Origin: Streptomyces sp. MMG1121
Lineage (GTDB): Bacteria; Actinomycetota; Actinomycetes; Streptomycetales; Streptomycetaceae
Assembly (NCBI RefSeq): GCF_001280015.1
Contig: NZ_LGDV01000025.1
Location: 62,001 to 126,000 of the forward strand
Reading direction: 5' to 3'
Length of the DNA stretch: 64,000 nucleotides
A program made the position numbers and the translations under genes. The notes below the pieces were generated by a model, which was not told the DNA's origin, did no database searches, and saw nothing but the letters and a program-made list of their open reading frames with translations. This document shows positions 27,810-36,695 of the stretch, piece by piece. The number at the start of each line of letters is the position of its first letter. The first letter of the stretch is position 1.

Positions 27810-28901
27810 TCACTCCACGACCCGCCCGTTCAGCACCACCCGGCGCGGCGCCGCCAGCACCCGTACGTCGGCCCGTGGATCGCCCTCGTACACCACGAGG
27901 TCGGCCGGCGCGCCCTCTTCCAGGCCCGGGCGGCCGAGCCAGGCACGGGCACCCCAGGTCGTCGCCGACACGGCGTCCACGGCGGGGATGCCGGCGGTGA
28001 CCAGCTCGGCGACCTCGCCCGCGACCAGGCCGTGGGCCAGTGAGCCGCCGGCGTCGGTGCCGACGTAGACCGGGATCCCGGCGTCGTAGGCGCCGCGCAC
28101 GGTGTCGTAGCGGCGCGCGTGCAGTCGGCGCATGTGCGCGGACCAGCGCGGGAACTTGCTGTCTCCGCCGGCCGCGAGCTGCGGGAAGGTGGCGATGTTG
28201 ACGAGGGTGGGGACGATCGCGACGCCCCGCTCGGCGAAGAGCGGGATCAGCTCGTCGGTCAGGCCCGTGGCGTGCTCGACGCAGTCGATGCCCGCCTCGA
28301 CCAGGTCGCGCAGGGAGTCCGTGGCGAAGCAGTGCGCGGTGACGCGGGCGCCGAGCCGGTGCGCCTCGGCGATCGCCGCCCGGGCCGCCTCGCGCGGCCA
28401 GCAGGCGGAGAGGTCGCCGAGGTCGCGGTCGATCCAGTCACCGACGAGCTTGACCCAGCCGTCGCCGCGCCGGGCCTCCTGGGCGACATAGGCGACCAGG
28501 TCCTCCGGTTCGATCTCCCAGCCGTAGTTGCGGATGTAGCGGCGGGTGCGGGCGATGTGCCGGCCGGCCCTGATGATCTTCGGGAGGTCGGCGCGGTCGT
28601 CGGTCCAGCGGGTGTCGGAGGGCGAGCCGGCGTCCCTGAGCAGCAGGGCCCCCGCCTCCCGCTCGGTGAGCGCCTGCTTCTCGGCGGTGTCGGCGTCCAC
28701 CGGGCCGTGCGCGTCGAGGCCGACGTGGCAGTGCGCGTCGACCAGGCCGGGCAGCGCCCAGCCCGCCACGGTCCGGATGTCCCGGACGCCGGCGGGCCGG
28801 TCGTAGGACACCCGGCCCCCGACCACCCACAGCTCGTCGCGGACGTCCTCGGGCCCCACGAGGACCCGCCCCTTCACGTGCAGCACGGCGCCATCGCTCA
28901 T
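27810..28901 (-). CDS. Amidohydrolase family protein
   Basis: 363 residues of metal-dependent amidohydrolase. The first metal motif is GLVDAHCHVGLDAHG (HxH-type), followed by VKLVGDWID (metal-bridging lysine region), RVTAHCF and VEHATGL (histidine ligands), and YVGTDAGGSLAHG (catalytic Asp). This is the imidazolonepropionase-like/prolidase-like branch that hydrolyses cyclic amides or dipeptides; the exact substrate is not evident. It lies 17 bases upstream of the end of an amino-acid ABC operon, transcribed the same way but probably separately. Confidence 0.85.
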   Translation of the reverse strand: MSDGAVLHVKGRVLVGPEDVRDELWVVGGRVSYDRPAGVRDIRTVAGWALPGLVDAHCHVGLDAHGPVDADTAEKQALTEREAGALLLRDAGSPSDTRWTDDRADLPKIIRAGRHIARTRRYIRNYGWEIEPEDLVAYVAQEARRGDGWVKLVGDWIDRDLGDLSACWPREAARAAIAEAHRLGARVTAHCFATDSLRDLVEAGIDCVEHATGLTDELIPLFAERGVAIVPTLVNIATFPQLAAGGDSKFPRWSAHMRRLHARRYDTVRGAYDAGIPVYVGTDAGGSLAHGLVAGEVAELVTAGIPAVDAVSATTWGARAWLGRPGLEEGAPADLVVYEGDPRADVRVLAAPRRVVLNGRVVE

Positions 28902-28918
28902 GCCCGCACCTTAACGGC

Positions 28919-29713
28919 CTACGGCCGGTCCTTCCCCACCTGGTCCGAGGCCTCCTCCTCCACCTCGGCCATCGCCGGATCGAGGACGCGGGAGAGGAAG
29001 TGGCGGGTGCGCTCGTGCCGCGGGTTGCCGATGACCTGCTCGGGGCTGCCGTCCTCGACGATCACGCCGCCGTCCATGAAGACGACCCGGTCGGCGACCT
29101 CGCGGGCGAAGGTCATCTCGTGCGTGACGACCATCATCGTCATGCCCTCCTCGGCGAGGGAGCGCATGACCGCGAGGACGTCGCCGACCAGCTCCGGGTC
29201 GAGCGCGGAGGTCGGCTCGTCGAACAGCATCACCTCGGGGCCCATGGCGAGGGCACGGGCGATGGCCACACGCTGCTGCTGGCCGCCGGAGAGGGAGGAC
29301 GGGTACGCGTGCGCCTTCTCGGAGAGACCGACGCGGGCCAGGTTCTCGGCGGCGGTCCGCTCGGCGCTCGCCTTGTCCCGCCCGAGGACCCGGCGCTGGG
29401 GCAGCGTGAGGTTCTCGGTGACGTTCAGGTGCGGGAAGAGGTTGAACTGCTGGAAGACCATGCCGATACGACGGCGTACGGCGTCGATGTCGACGTCGGG
29501 GTCCGTCAGCTCGGTGCCGCCGACGAGGACCCGGCCCTCGGTGGGTTCCTCCAGCAGGTTCACGCAGCGCAGCAGGGTCGACTTGCCGGAGCCGGAGGGG
29601 CCGATGACGCAGACGACCTCGCCCTGCCCGATCTCCAGGTCGATGCCCTTGAGCACCTGGTTGTCGCCGAAGGACTTGTGGAGTGCCTGCACCTGAATCT
29701 CGGAGCGGCTCAA
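28919..29713 (-). CDS. Polar amino-acid ABC transporter, ATP-binding subunit
   Basis: 264 residues: Walker [11 protein letters not shown]-loop [13 protein letters not shown], signature LSGGQQQR, Walker [13 protein letters not shown] and H-loop VVTHEM. This is the GlnQ/HisP-type importer ATPase. The start is TTG at 29713, justified by a perfect AGGAGG seven bases upstream and a four-base TTGA overlap with the permease stop. It is the last gene of a binding-protein/permease/ATPase operon. Confidence 0.92.
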   Translation of the reverse strand: MSRSEIQVQALHKSFGDNQVLKGIDLEIGQGEVVCVIGPSGSGKSTLLRCVNLLEEPTEGRVLVGGTELTDPDVDIDAVRRRIGMVFQQFNLFPHLNVTENLTLPQRRVLGRDKASAERTAAENLARVGLSEKAHAYPSSLSGGQQQRVAIARALAMGPEVMLFDEPTSALDPELVGDVLAVMRSLAEEGMTMMVVTHEMTFAREVADRVVFMDGGVIVEDGSPEQVIGNPRHERTRHFLSRVLDPAMAEVEEEASDQVGKDRP

Positions 29714-30543
29714 CGGATCGCCTCCTGGGTCCTGGACTCCATGCGGCGGACGACGAAGCCGAGCGGGACGGTGATGAGCAGGTAGCACAGGCCCGCCACC
29801 AGGATCGGGGTGGAGTTGGCGGTCGTACTGGCCAGGTCGTTGCCGAACTTGGACAGTTCGCGCTGCTCCAGGGTGACGCCGAGGAACAGCACCAGCGAGG
29901 AGTCCTTGAAGAGCAGGACGAGTTCGTTGGTGAGCGGCGGCAGGATGATGCGGAAGGCCTGCGGCAGGATGATGGAGATCATGGCCCGGGCGGGCGAGAA
30001 GCCGAGCGAACGGGCGGCCTCCATCTGTCCCTTGGGCACGGCCTGGATGCCCGCGCGGATCGTCTCCGCCATGTAGGCGGCGGAGACCAGTCCGAGCGCG
30101 ACGGCGACCTTGCCGTAGATGCCGCCCGGGTACTGGATGTCCGGGAAGGCCAGCGGTACGCCGGTGCCGACGAAGATGAAGATCAGCAGCGAGGGCAGAC
30201 CGCGGAAGATCTCGATGTAGATGCCGGCGACCCAGCGGTACGGCCCCACGGACGACAGGCGCATCAGGGCGATGACCATGCCGAGGGCCAGGCCGACCAC
30301 GAACCCGGACAGGGTGTACAGCACGGTGTTCTTCAGGGCCACCGTGATGAGGTCCGGGAACATCTGCTGCGCGATGTGGGCCTGCGCGAACTGGTTCCGC
30401 AGCCGGCCCCAGTCCGCGGAGGACGCGAACGCGATCACCGCGGCGACGAAGACGACGTACTGCGCCCCGCGCGACAGGCGACGCCGTTGCCGGGGTGTCA
30501 GACCGCTCTTCTTCGGCTGGATGCGGGTGTCCGTGTCGGTCAT
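29710..30543 (-). CDS. Polar amino-acid ABC transporter, permease subunit
   Basis: 277 residues of the HisMQ/GlnP permease type with about five membrane helices and the conserved cytoplasmic EAA loop ([29 protein letters not shown]). A hydrophilic N-terminus ([22 protein letters not shown]) precedes the first helix. Only one permease gene is present, so the channel is presumably a homodimer. It starts four bases after the binding-protein stop and overlaps the ATPase gene. Confidence 0.92.
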   Translation of the reverse strand: MTDTDTRIQPKKSGLTPRQRRRLSRGAQYVVFVAAVIAFASSADWGRLRNQFAQAHIAQQMFPDLITVALKNTVLYTLSGFVVGLALGMVIALMRLSSVGPYRWVAGIYIEIFRGLPSLLIFIFVGTGVPLAFPDIQYPGGIYGKVAVALGLVSAAYMAETIRAGIQAVPKGQMEAARSLGFSPARAMISIILPQAFRIILPPLTNELVLLFKDSSLVLFLGVTLEQRELSKFGNDLASTTANSTPILVAGLCYLLITVPLGFVVRRMESRTQEAIR

Positions 30544-30547
30544 GGGG

Positions 30548-31381
30548 TCAGGCGGCCGGGGAGGCGACGGAGGCGTTGTACGGGCCGATCCACTGCTCGT
30601 AGATCTTCTTGTAGGTGCCGTCGGCCTTGGCGTCCTTGAGGGCCTTGTTGATGGCGTCGAGCAGGGCCTTGTTGCCCTTCTTGACCGTGAAGCCGTACTG
30701 CTCGCCGGTCTTGATGTTGTCGACGACCTTGAACTTGTCCGCGTTGGCCTTGTCCTTCAGCCAGCCCTGGACCACCGGGTAGTCGATGACGACGGCCTGG
30801 ACCTGGCCGGTGCGCAGGCCGTTGAGGACCGCGTCGGAGGAGGCGAAGGAGACCGGGTCGTAACCCTTGCTCCGGGCGAAGTCCTCGCCGGTGGTCTGCG
30901 CCTGCGCGCCGAGCTTCTTGCCCTTGAGGCCCGCGAACGAGGTGATGCCGCTGTCCTTGGCGACGAGCACGCCCTGCGTGGCCTCGAAGTACGGGTCGGA
31001 GAAGTCGACGTTCTTCTTGCGCTCGGCGGTGATCGTCATGCCCGCGGCGGCCAGGTCGCACTGGCCCGAGTTCAGGAAGGCACCGGTCTTGAAGTTCTCG
31101 AACGGCGTGTCGAGGATCTGCTGCTTGACGCCGAGGTTCTTGGCGACGAGGTCGATGAGGGAGACGTCGAAGCCCTGCACCTTGCCGTCGATCTCCGACT
31201 GGAACGGCGGATAGGGCAGATGGGTGCAGGTGGTCAGCTGACCGCCCTTGGCGAGGTGGACCCCCTTGACGGTCGTCGGACCGCTTCCCGAGCTGGAGGA
31301 GCAGCCGGCGGCCACGAGCACGAGCCCGGCCGTCGCGGTGGTGGCTGCCAGAAGGCGGGTCCGGCGTCCGAGCGTTTTCAT
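30548..31381 (-). CDS. Amino-acid ABC transporter, substrate-binding lipoprotein
   Basis: 277 residues. Signal peptide with lipobox LVAAGC and Ser-rich linker, then a family 3 solute-binding domain (YPPFQSEIDGKVQGFDVSLIDLVAKNLG, CDLAAAGMTITAERKKNVDFSDPYF, GLKGKKLGAQAQTTGEDFA). It captures a polar amino acid outside the membrane for the adjacent permease and ATPase; Glu/Gln/Asp-type or cystine ligands are all possible. GGAG lies eight bases before ATG 31381. A sigma-70-like promoter and a palindrome lie just upstream. Confidence 0.92.
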   Translation of the reverse strand: MKTLGRRTRLLAATTATAGLVLVAAGCSSSSGSGPTTVKGVHLAKGGQLTTCTHLPYPPFQSEIDGKVQGFDVSLIDLVAKNLGVKQQILDTPFENFKTGAFLNSGQCDLAAAGMTITAERKKNVDFSDPYFEATQGVLVAKDSGITSFAGLKGKKLGAQAQTTGEDFARSKGYDPVSFASSDAVLNGLRTGQVQAVVIDYPVVQGWLKDKANADKFKVVDNIKTGEQYGFTVKKGNKALLDAINKALKDAKADGTYKKIYEQWIGPYNASVASPAA

Positions 31382-31416
31382 GGGGGGATCTCCGTGTGGG
31401 GGAAGTGTGGGTTCCG

Positions 31417-31445
31417 ATTATAAGGAAGAGTTTGAGTCTCTCAAA
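31417..31445 (-). promoter_or_regulatory. Promoter with overlapping palindrome for the amino-acid ABC operon
   Basis: Read on the minus strand, TTGAGA (31444-31439) and a perfect TATAAT (31422-31417) are spaced by 16 bases, giving a housekeeping-type promoter that would start transcription about 30 bases before the lipoprotein ATG. The -35 lies within a perfect inverted repeat TTTGAG-TCT-CTCAAA (31431-31445), a likely operator. Confidence 0.65.
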
Positions 31446-31534
31446 TCAAACCCATGGTTGCGGAGGCATCCGACTTAAGATCGGTGGAGTCGGCCCCCGT
31501 ACGAAGCCCTCATGAACGAGAAGAGAGAAGCGCC

Positions 31535-32635
31535 GTGACCCACCCCTTCCTCGACCTGCCCCCGCTCAGCGCCGAGCGCTTCGCCGCGATCGAGGACGCG
31601 GTGGCCCGGCTGCTCGGCACCCGGCAGGACGTCCTGATCACCCAGGGTGAGGCGCTGCTGCCGCTGGAGGGGGCGATCCGTGCGGCGGCCGGTCCCGGCA
31701 CGGTGGCCCTGAACGTGATCACGGGCCCCTACGGGCAGACGTTCGGCGACTGGCTGCGCTCCTGTGGCGCGACCGTCCACGACATCCCGGTCCCCTTCCA
31801 CACGGCGGTCACCGCCGAGCAGATCCGGGAGGCCCTCGCCGAGCACCCGGAGACCGACTTCGTGTCGCTGGTGCACGCGGAGGCCGCGACCGGCAACACC
31901 AACCCGGTCGCGGAGATCGGCGAGGTGGTACGGCGGCACGGCGCGCTCTTCTACCTGGACGCGGTCGCGTCCGTGGGCGCGGAGCCGGTGCTGCCGGACG
32001 CGTGGGGCGTGGACCTGTGCGTGATCGGGGCGCAGAAGGCGATGGGCGGTCCGGCGGGCGTGTCGGCGATCTCGGTGAGCGAGCGGGCCTGGGCCCGGAT
32101 GGCGGCCAACCCGAACGCGCCGCGCCGCTCCTACCTGTCCTTGCTGGACTGGAAGGAGCGCTGGACCGACGCCGGCCGCAAGGCGCTGCCGCACGCTCCG
32201 GCGCAGCTGGAGATGCTGGCGCTCGAAGCGTGTCTGGAGCGGATCGAGTCGGCGGGCCTGGACGCCGTGATGGCCCGGCACCGCGGCGCCGCGCTGGCCA
32301 CGCGGGCGGGCGCGGTGGCGCTCGGCGGGGGGCTGGAGCCGTATGTGCACGAGGCCGCGGACGCCGCCCCGGTGGCCACGACGCTCCGGGTGCCGTCGGG
32401 GGTGGTGGCGTCGGAGCTGGTGGCCCGCGCCCTGGCGAGCGACCCGGCGCTGCCGCTGGCGGCCGGCGGTGGCGCGCTGGCGAAGGAGATGATCCGGGTC
32501 AACCACTACGGGGCGGATGCCACGCCGGGGGCCGTGCAGGGGTCGCTGGCAGCGCTGGGTTCCGCCCTCGCCGAGCAGAACCTGACCGTGGACCCGGGGG
32601 CGGCGCGCCGGGCCGTGGAGGCGGTCTGGCGCTAG
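31535..32635 (+). CDS. Class V aminotransferase (alanine-glyoxylate / serine-pyruvate type)
   Basis: 366 residues, PLP fold-type I, class V. Features are VLITQGEALLPLEGAIRAAAGPG near the N-terminus, VSLVHAEAATGNTNPV, an Asp in FYLDAVASVGAEPV and the Schiff-base lysine in VIGAQKAMGGPAG. This matches alanine-glyoxylate or serine-pyruvate aminotransferases, which convert glyoxylate to glycine or serine to hydroxypyruvate. The start is GTG 31535, with GAGAGAAG five bases upstream. It is divergent from the amino-acid importer and ends at a strong terminator. Confidence 0.85.
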   Translation: MTHPFLDLPPLSAERFAAIEDAVARLLGTRQDVLITQGEALLPLEGAIRAAAGPGTVALNVITGPYGQTFGDWLRSCGATVHDIPVPFHTAVTAEQIREALAEHPETDFVSLVHAEAATGNTNPVAEIGEVVRRHGALFYLDAVASVGAEPVLPDAWGVDLCVIGAQKAMGGPAGVSAISVSERAWARMAANPNAPRRSYLSLLDWKERWTDAGRKALPHAPAQLEMLALEACLERIESAGLDAVMARHRGAALATRAGAVALGGGLEPYVHEAADAAPVATTLRVPSGVVASELVARALASDPALPLAAGGGALAKEMIRVNHYGADATPGAVQGSLAALGSALAEQNLTVDPGAARRAVEAVWR

Positions 32636-32653
32636 GCGCCTGCCGGGAGAGCG

Positions 32654-32680
32654 AACGGCCCGCGCACCGCGCGGGCCGTT
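32654..32680 (+). terminator. Terminator after the class V aminotransferase
   Basis: AACGGCCCGCGC (32654-32665) and GCGCGGGCCGTT (32669-32680) make a perfect 12-bp stem with a three-base loop, 19 bases after the stop codon. The flanking AA and TT give short A/U ends. Confidence 0.85.
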
Positions 32681-32707
32681 GTCGTACCCGGCTGCCATGC
32701 TGCGGCC

Positions 32708-33238
32708 ATGACAGCATCGCAGACTCCCCCCACCCTCCCCGACGGCCGCCCCGCCCCCCTCCTGACCGGGCCCGAACGCCCCATGCTGGAAAGCTGGCTG
32801 GACTTCCACCGGGCCACGCTGGAGCTGAAGTGCCGGGGGCTGGACGACGCGCAGGTGCGGCTCGCCTCGGCACAGCCGTCGTCGCTGACCCTGCTGGGGC
32901 TCGTCCAGCACCTCGCCGAGGTCGAACGGAACTGGTTCCAGCGGGTGCTGGGCGGGCTGGACGTACCGCCGGTGTTCGCGGAGAGGACGGGGGAGGGCCT
33001 CGATCCGGAGCGTGGGCTGGAGGAAGCCCTGACCGTGTGGCGGGCGGAGATCGCGCGCGGCCGGGAGCTGCTGACCGAACGGGGCCTGGAGGACACCGGG
33101 CGGATCGTCGACGAGCCGATGACCGGCGTCGAGGTCAGCGTCCGCTGGGTGCTCATCCACCTCATCGAGGAGTACGCCCGCCACAACGGACATGCCGACA
33201 TTCTGCGTGAACGAATCGACGGAACCACCGGCGCCTGA
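32708..33238 (+). CDS. DinB-like / DUF664 protein
   Basis: 176 residues with the four-helix DinB/YfiT architecture. The metal-ligand histidines are visible in [13 protein letters not shown] and [24 protein letters not shown], plus a DVPPVF linker. In actinobacteria this family includes mycothiol- or bacillithiol-dependent transferases; the reaction is not known here. There is no recognisable ribosome site before ATG 32708, which begins only 27 bases after the terminator stem, so a leaderless or very short-leader transcript is possible. Confidence 0.8.
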   Translation: MTASQTPPTLPDGRPAPLLTGPERPMLESWLDFHRATLELKCRGLDDAQVRLASAQPSSLTLLGLVQHLAEVERNWFQRVLGGLDVPPVFAERTGEGLDPERGLEEALTVWRAEIARGRELLTERGLEDTGRIVDEPMTGVEVSVRWVLIHLIEEYARHNGHADILRERIDGTTGA

Positions 33239-33359
33239 ATTCAATTTAGTTTCACAATTCCCGCCAATTTCACGGAGGATAGCTTCCCATCTTCTTCTGC
33301 CCGCTTTTCGCAAGGCTAAACGGGGGAGTTTCCTAGCGGTTTTCTGATGGTTTCCGGGC

Positions 33360-33417
33360 TGTGACACACTCCACAGACCTATAGATTTGCCCGGATTTGC
33401 CGTGGGGCAATTCGGGC
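33360..33417 (+). promoter_or_regulatory. Putative ectABCD promoter with imperfect stem-loop
   Basis: The 255-base gap before ectA is clearly AT-richer than its surroundings. TGTGACA (33360-33366) and TATAGA (33380-33385) resemble -35/-10 elements with short spacing. Immediately downstream, GCCCGGATTTGCC and GGGCAATTCGGGC (33389-33417) can form an imperfect hairpin in the leader. Element assignment is tentative. Confidence 0.35.
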
Positions 33418-33493
33418 ATTTCACTACTCCTGCTGCACAGTGCGGTGAAGGCTCCCGTGCATTTCTCAATTCGCCTCGCTAAATTCGTGCCGC

Positions 33494-34021
33494 ATGACTG
33501 CCGCACCCGCAGACCTGCTCATCGACCAACCGGCGGTGACCGACGGAGCCGCGCTCTGGCGTCTCGCCAAGGAATCGAAAACCCTCGACCTGAACTCCTC
33601 GTACAGCTATCTGCTGTGGTGCCGGGACTTCGCCGGCACCTCGGCGGTGGCGCGCGGTGCGGACGGGGAACCGGTCGGCTTCGTCACCGGCTACGTACGG
33701 CCGGAGCGCCCTCGCACACTGCTCGTCTGGCAGGTGGCCGTCGACTCCGCCCACCGGGGTCTCGGCATCGCCGCCGCGCTGCTGGACGGGCTGACCGGGC
33801 GCCTCGTCACCGAGCGCGGCATCGCCGACGTGGAGACCACCATTACCCCCGGCAACACGGCCTCCGAGCGGCTGTTCACCTCGTTCGCCGCCCGGCACGG
33901 GGCGCGCCTGGAGCGCGAGGTGCTGTTTCCCGCCGAGCTGTTCCCGGACGGCCCGCACGACCCCGAAGTCCTGTACCGCATCGGCCCGTTGACCGACGTC
34001 ACCACCCACTCCGCCCACTGA
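33494..34021 (+). CDS. ectA: L-2,4-diaminobutyrate N-acetyltransferase EctA
   Basis: 175 residues, the normal EctA length, GNAT fold. It contains LDLNSSYSYLLWCRDFAGTSAVAR, GFVTGYVRPERPRTLLVWQVAVDSAHRGLGIA (acetyl-CoA loop) and TITPGNTASERLF. It acetylates diaminobutyrate, the second step of ectoine synthesis. No Shine-Dalgarno sequence is seen before ATG 33494. It is the first gene of ectABCD, 13 bases ahead of ectB. Confidence 0.95.
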   Translation: MTAAPADLLIDQPAVTDGAALWRLAKESKTLDLNSSYSYLLWCRDFAGTSAVARGADGEPVGFVTGYVRPERPRTLLVWQVAVDSAHRGLGIAAALLDGLTGRLVTERGIADVETTITPGNTASERLFTSFAARHGARLEREVLFPAELFPDGPHDPEVLYRIGPLTDVTTHSAH

Positions 34022-34034
34022 GGAGCGATTCACC

Positions 34035-35306
34035 GTGACCATCACCCAGCCCGACCTCAGCGTCTTCGAGACCGTCGAGTCCGAGGTCCGCAGCTACTGC
34101 CGCGGCTGGCCCACGGTCTTCGACCGGGCGCGGGGCAGCCGGATGTACGACGAGGACGGCCACGCGTACCTCGATTTCTTCGCCGGGGCCGGCTCACTCA
34201 ACTACGGCCACAACAACCCCGTACTCAAACGGGCGTTGATCGATTATCTGGCCCGTGACGGGGTGACCCACGGCCTGGACATGTCGACCACGGCCAAGCG
34301 GTCCTTCCTGCAGACCTTCCAGGATCTGGTGCTGCGCCCGCGCGACCTGCCGTACAAGGTCATGTTCCCGGGTCCGACCGGCACCAACGCCGTGGAGTCG
34401 GCGCTGAAGCTGGCGCGGAAGGTGAAGGGGCGCGAGGCGATCGTGTCGTTCACCAACGCCTTCCACGGCATGTCGCTCGGGTCGCTCGCCGTCACCGGCA
34501 ACGCCTTCAAGCGGGCCGGCGCCGGTGTTCCGCTGGTGCACGGCACCCCGATGCCGTTCGACAACTACTTCGACGGCACGGTCCCGGACTTCCTGTGGTT
34601 CGAGCGGCTGCTGGAGGACCAAGGGTCCGGGCTGAACAAGCCCGCCGCCGTGATCGTGGAGACCGTGCAGGGCGAGGGCGGCATCAACGTGGCCCGGCCC
34701 GAATGGCTGCGCGCGCTGAAGGAGTTGTGCGAGCGGCAGGACATGCTGCTGATCGTCGACGACATCCAGATGGGCTGCGGCCGCACCGGTGCCTTCTTCT
34801 CCTTCGAGGAGGCGGGGATCACGCCCGACATCGTCACCGTGTCGAAGTCGATCAGCGGTTACGGGCTGCCGATGTCGCTGTGCCTGTTCAAGCCCGAGCT
34901 GGACATCTGGGAGCCCGGCGAGCACAACGGCACCTTCCGCGGCAACAACCCCGCGTTCGTCACCGCCACCGCCGCCCTGGAGACGTACTGGGCGGACGGC
35001 TCGGCGATGGAGAAGCAGACCCGTGCCCGGGGCGAGCAGGTCGAGCAGGCGCTGATCTCGATCACCGAGGAGAACCTCGCCGACGTCAAGGAGTACCGCG
35101 GGCGCGGTCTGGTGTGGGGCCTGGAGTTCCACACCAAGGACCGGGCCTCGAAGGTCGCCCGGCGGGCCTTCGAGCTGGGGTTGCTCATCGAGACGTCCGG
35201 CCCCGAGGGCGAGGTCGTCAAGCTGCTGCCGGCCCTCACCATCACGCCGGACGAGCTGGACGAGGGCCTCAGGATCCTCGCCCGCGCCGTCCGGGAATCC
35301 GCCTGA
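34035..35306 (+). CDS. ectB: L-2,4-diaminobutyrate:2-oxoglutarate aminotransferase EctB
   Basis: 423 residues, class III aminotransferase. It has FFAGAGSLNYGHNNPVLKRAL, VMFPGPTGTNAVESALKLARK (PLP phosphate loop), FHGMSLGSLA, VDDIQMGCGRTGAFFSFE and the PLP lysine in VSKSISGYGLPMSL. It makes diaminobutyrate from aspartate-semialdehyde and glutamate, the first ectoine step. GAGGAG precedes the GTG start by nine bases. Confidence 0.96.
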   Translation: MTITQPDLSVFETVESEVRSYCRGWPTVFDRARGSRMYDEDGHAYLDFFAGAGSLNYGHNNPVLKRALIDYLARDGVTHGLDMSTTAKRSFLQTFQDLVLRPRDLPYKVMFPGPTGTNAVESALKLARKVKGREAIVSFTNAFHGMSLGSLAVTGNAFKRAGAGVPLVHGTPMPFDNYFDGTVPDFLWFERLLEDQGSGLNKPAAVIVETVQGEGGINVARPEWLRALKELCERQDMLLIVDDIQMGCGRTGAFFSFEEAGITPDIVTVSKSISGYGLPMSLCLFKPELDIWEPGEHNGTFRGNNPAFVTATAALETYWADGSAMEKQTRARGEQVEQALISITEENLADVKEYRGRGLVWGLEFHTKDRASKVARRAFELGLLIETSGPEGEVVKLLPALTITPDELDEGLRILARAVRESA

Positions 35307-35336
35307 CCGGCACCACCTAGGAGGAAGAGCACCACC

Positions 35337-35741
35337 GTGATCGTCCGATCGTTCAAGGACATCGAAGGCACCGACCGGCACGTCAAGGCGAAGTCCGGCA
35401 CCTGGGAGAGCAAGCGGATCGTCCTCGCCAAGGAGCGGGTCGGCTTCTCCCTGCACGAGACCATCCTGTACGCCGGGACGGAGACGTCGATGTGGTACGC
35501 CAACCACATCGAGGCCGTCGTCTGCACCAAGGGCGAGGCCGAGCTGACCGACCGCGAGACCGGGAAGACGTACACCATCACGCCCGGCACCCTGTACCTC
35601 CTCGACGGCCACGAGCGGCACACGCTGCGGGTCAAGGAGGACTTTCACTGCCTGTGCGTGTTCAACCCGCCCGTGACCGGACGGGAGGACCACGACGAGA
35701 ACGGCGTCTACCCGCTGCTCACCGAGCCCGAGGAGGTGTGA
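35337..35741 (+). CDS. ectC: L-ectoine synthase EctC
   Basis: 134 residues, a small cupin. [19 protein letters not shown] at the start, [28 protein letters not shown] in the barrel and [25 protein letters not shown] near the end are typical. It cyclises N-gamma-acetyldiaminobutyrate to ectoine. GGAGGAAG precedes the GTG start, and GGAGG before ectD lies within its last codons. Confidence 0.96.
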   Translation: MIVRSFKDIEGTDRHVKAKSGTWESKRIVLAKERVGFSLHETILYAGTETSMWYANHIEAVVCTKGEAELTDRETGKTYTITPGTLYLLDGHERHTLRVKEDFHCLCVFNPPVTGREDHDENGVYPLLTEPEEV

Positions 35742-35746
35742 GGTCC

Positions 35747-36634
35747 ATGACCGCGCTCACCGATCTGTACCCCAGCCGTGGTGCCACCGAGGTGGCCGTC
35801 CCCCGGCAGGACCCGGTCGTCTGGGGCTCCCCGGACACGCCCGGCCCGATCCCGGCCGCCGGTCTCCAGTCGTTCGAGCGTGACGGCTTCCTCGCGGTCG
35901 ACCAGCTGATCACCCCCGACGAGGTCGAGGTCTACCGGCAGGAGCTGGACCGGCTGGTCGCCGACCCGGCGATCCGGGCCGACGAACGCTCGATCGTGGA
36001 ACCGGCGTCGCAGGAGATCCGCTCGGTCTTCGAAGTGCACCGGATCAGCCGCGTGTTCGCGAACCTGGTGCGCGACGAGCGCGTGGTCGGCCGGGCCCGG
36101 CAGATCCTCGGCTCGGACGTGTACGTCCACCAGTCCCGGATCAACGTCAAGCCGGGCTTCGGCGCGAGCGGCTTCTACTGGCACTCGGACTTCGAGACCT
36201 GGCACGCCGAGGACGGCCTGCCGAACATGCGCACCGTGTCCGTCTCGATCGCGCTGACCGAGAACTTCGACACCAACGGCGGCCTGATGATCATGCCGGG
36301 TTCGCACCGGACGTTCCTGGGCTGCTCCGGTGCCACGCCCAAGGACAACTACAAGAAGTCCCTGCAGATGCAGGACGCGGGCACGCCGTCCGACGAGGCG
36401 CTGACCAAGATGGCGAGCGAGTACGGCATCAAGCTCTTCACGGGCAAGGCCGGTTCGGCGACCTGGTTCGACTGCAACTGCATGCACGGCTCCGGCGACA
36501 ACATCACGCCGTTCCCGCGCAGCAACGTCTTCATCGTGTTCAACAGCGTGGAGAACGCGGCGGTGGAGCCCTTCGCGGCGCCGATCCGCCGGCCGGAGTT
36601 CATCGGGGCGAGGGATTTCACTCCCGTCCGATGA
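35747..36634 (+). CDS. ectD: Ectoine hydroxylase EctD
   Basis: 295 residues, Fe(II)/2-oxoglutarate dioxygenase of the PhyH type. The HxD iron motif is in FYWHSDFETWH (about H146 and D148), with the distal histidine in CNCMHGSGDN (about H247). RINVKPGFGASGF is the conserved EctD signature before it. It hydroxylates ectoine to 5-hydroxyectoine. The true start is ATG 35747, five bases after the ectC stop with GGAGG upstream. The operon ends at a bidirectional terminator. Confidence 0.96.
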   Translation: MTALTDLYPSRGATEVAVPRQDPVVWGSPDTPGPIPAAGLQSFERDGFLAVDQLITPDEVEVYRQELDRLVADPAIRADERSIVEPASQEIRSVFEVHRISRVFANLVRDERVVGRARQILGSDVYVHQSRINVKPGFGASGFYWHSDFETWHAEDGLPNMRTVSVSIALTENFDTNGGLMIMPGSHRTFLGCSGATPKDNYKKSLQMQDAGTPSDEALTKMASEYGIKLFTGKAGSATWFDCNCMHGSGDNITPFPRSNVFIVFNSVENAAVEPFAAPIRRPEFIGARDFTPVR

Positions 36635-36643
36635 ACCGGTGAC

Positions 36644-36688
36644 ACCGGGCCGGGGCCTCCTGTGTGGGACGGGAGGCTCCGGCCCGGT
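36644..36688. terminator. Bidirectional terminator between ectD and a class V aminotransferase gene
   Basis: Arms 36644-36660 and 36672-36688 (ACCGGGCCGGGGCCTCC against GGAGGCTCCGGCCCGGT) pair over 17 bases with one G-U, around an 11-base loop. It lies ten bases after ectD and seven bases before the stop of the opposing gene, so it can serve both transcripts. Confidence 0.85.
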
Positions 36689-36695
36689 CACGTCG

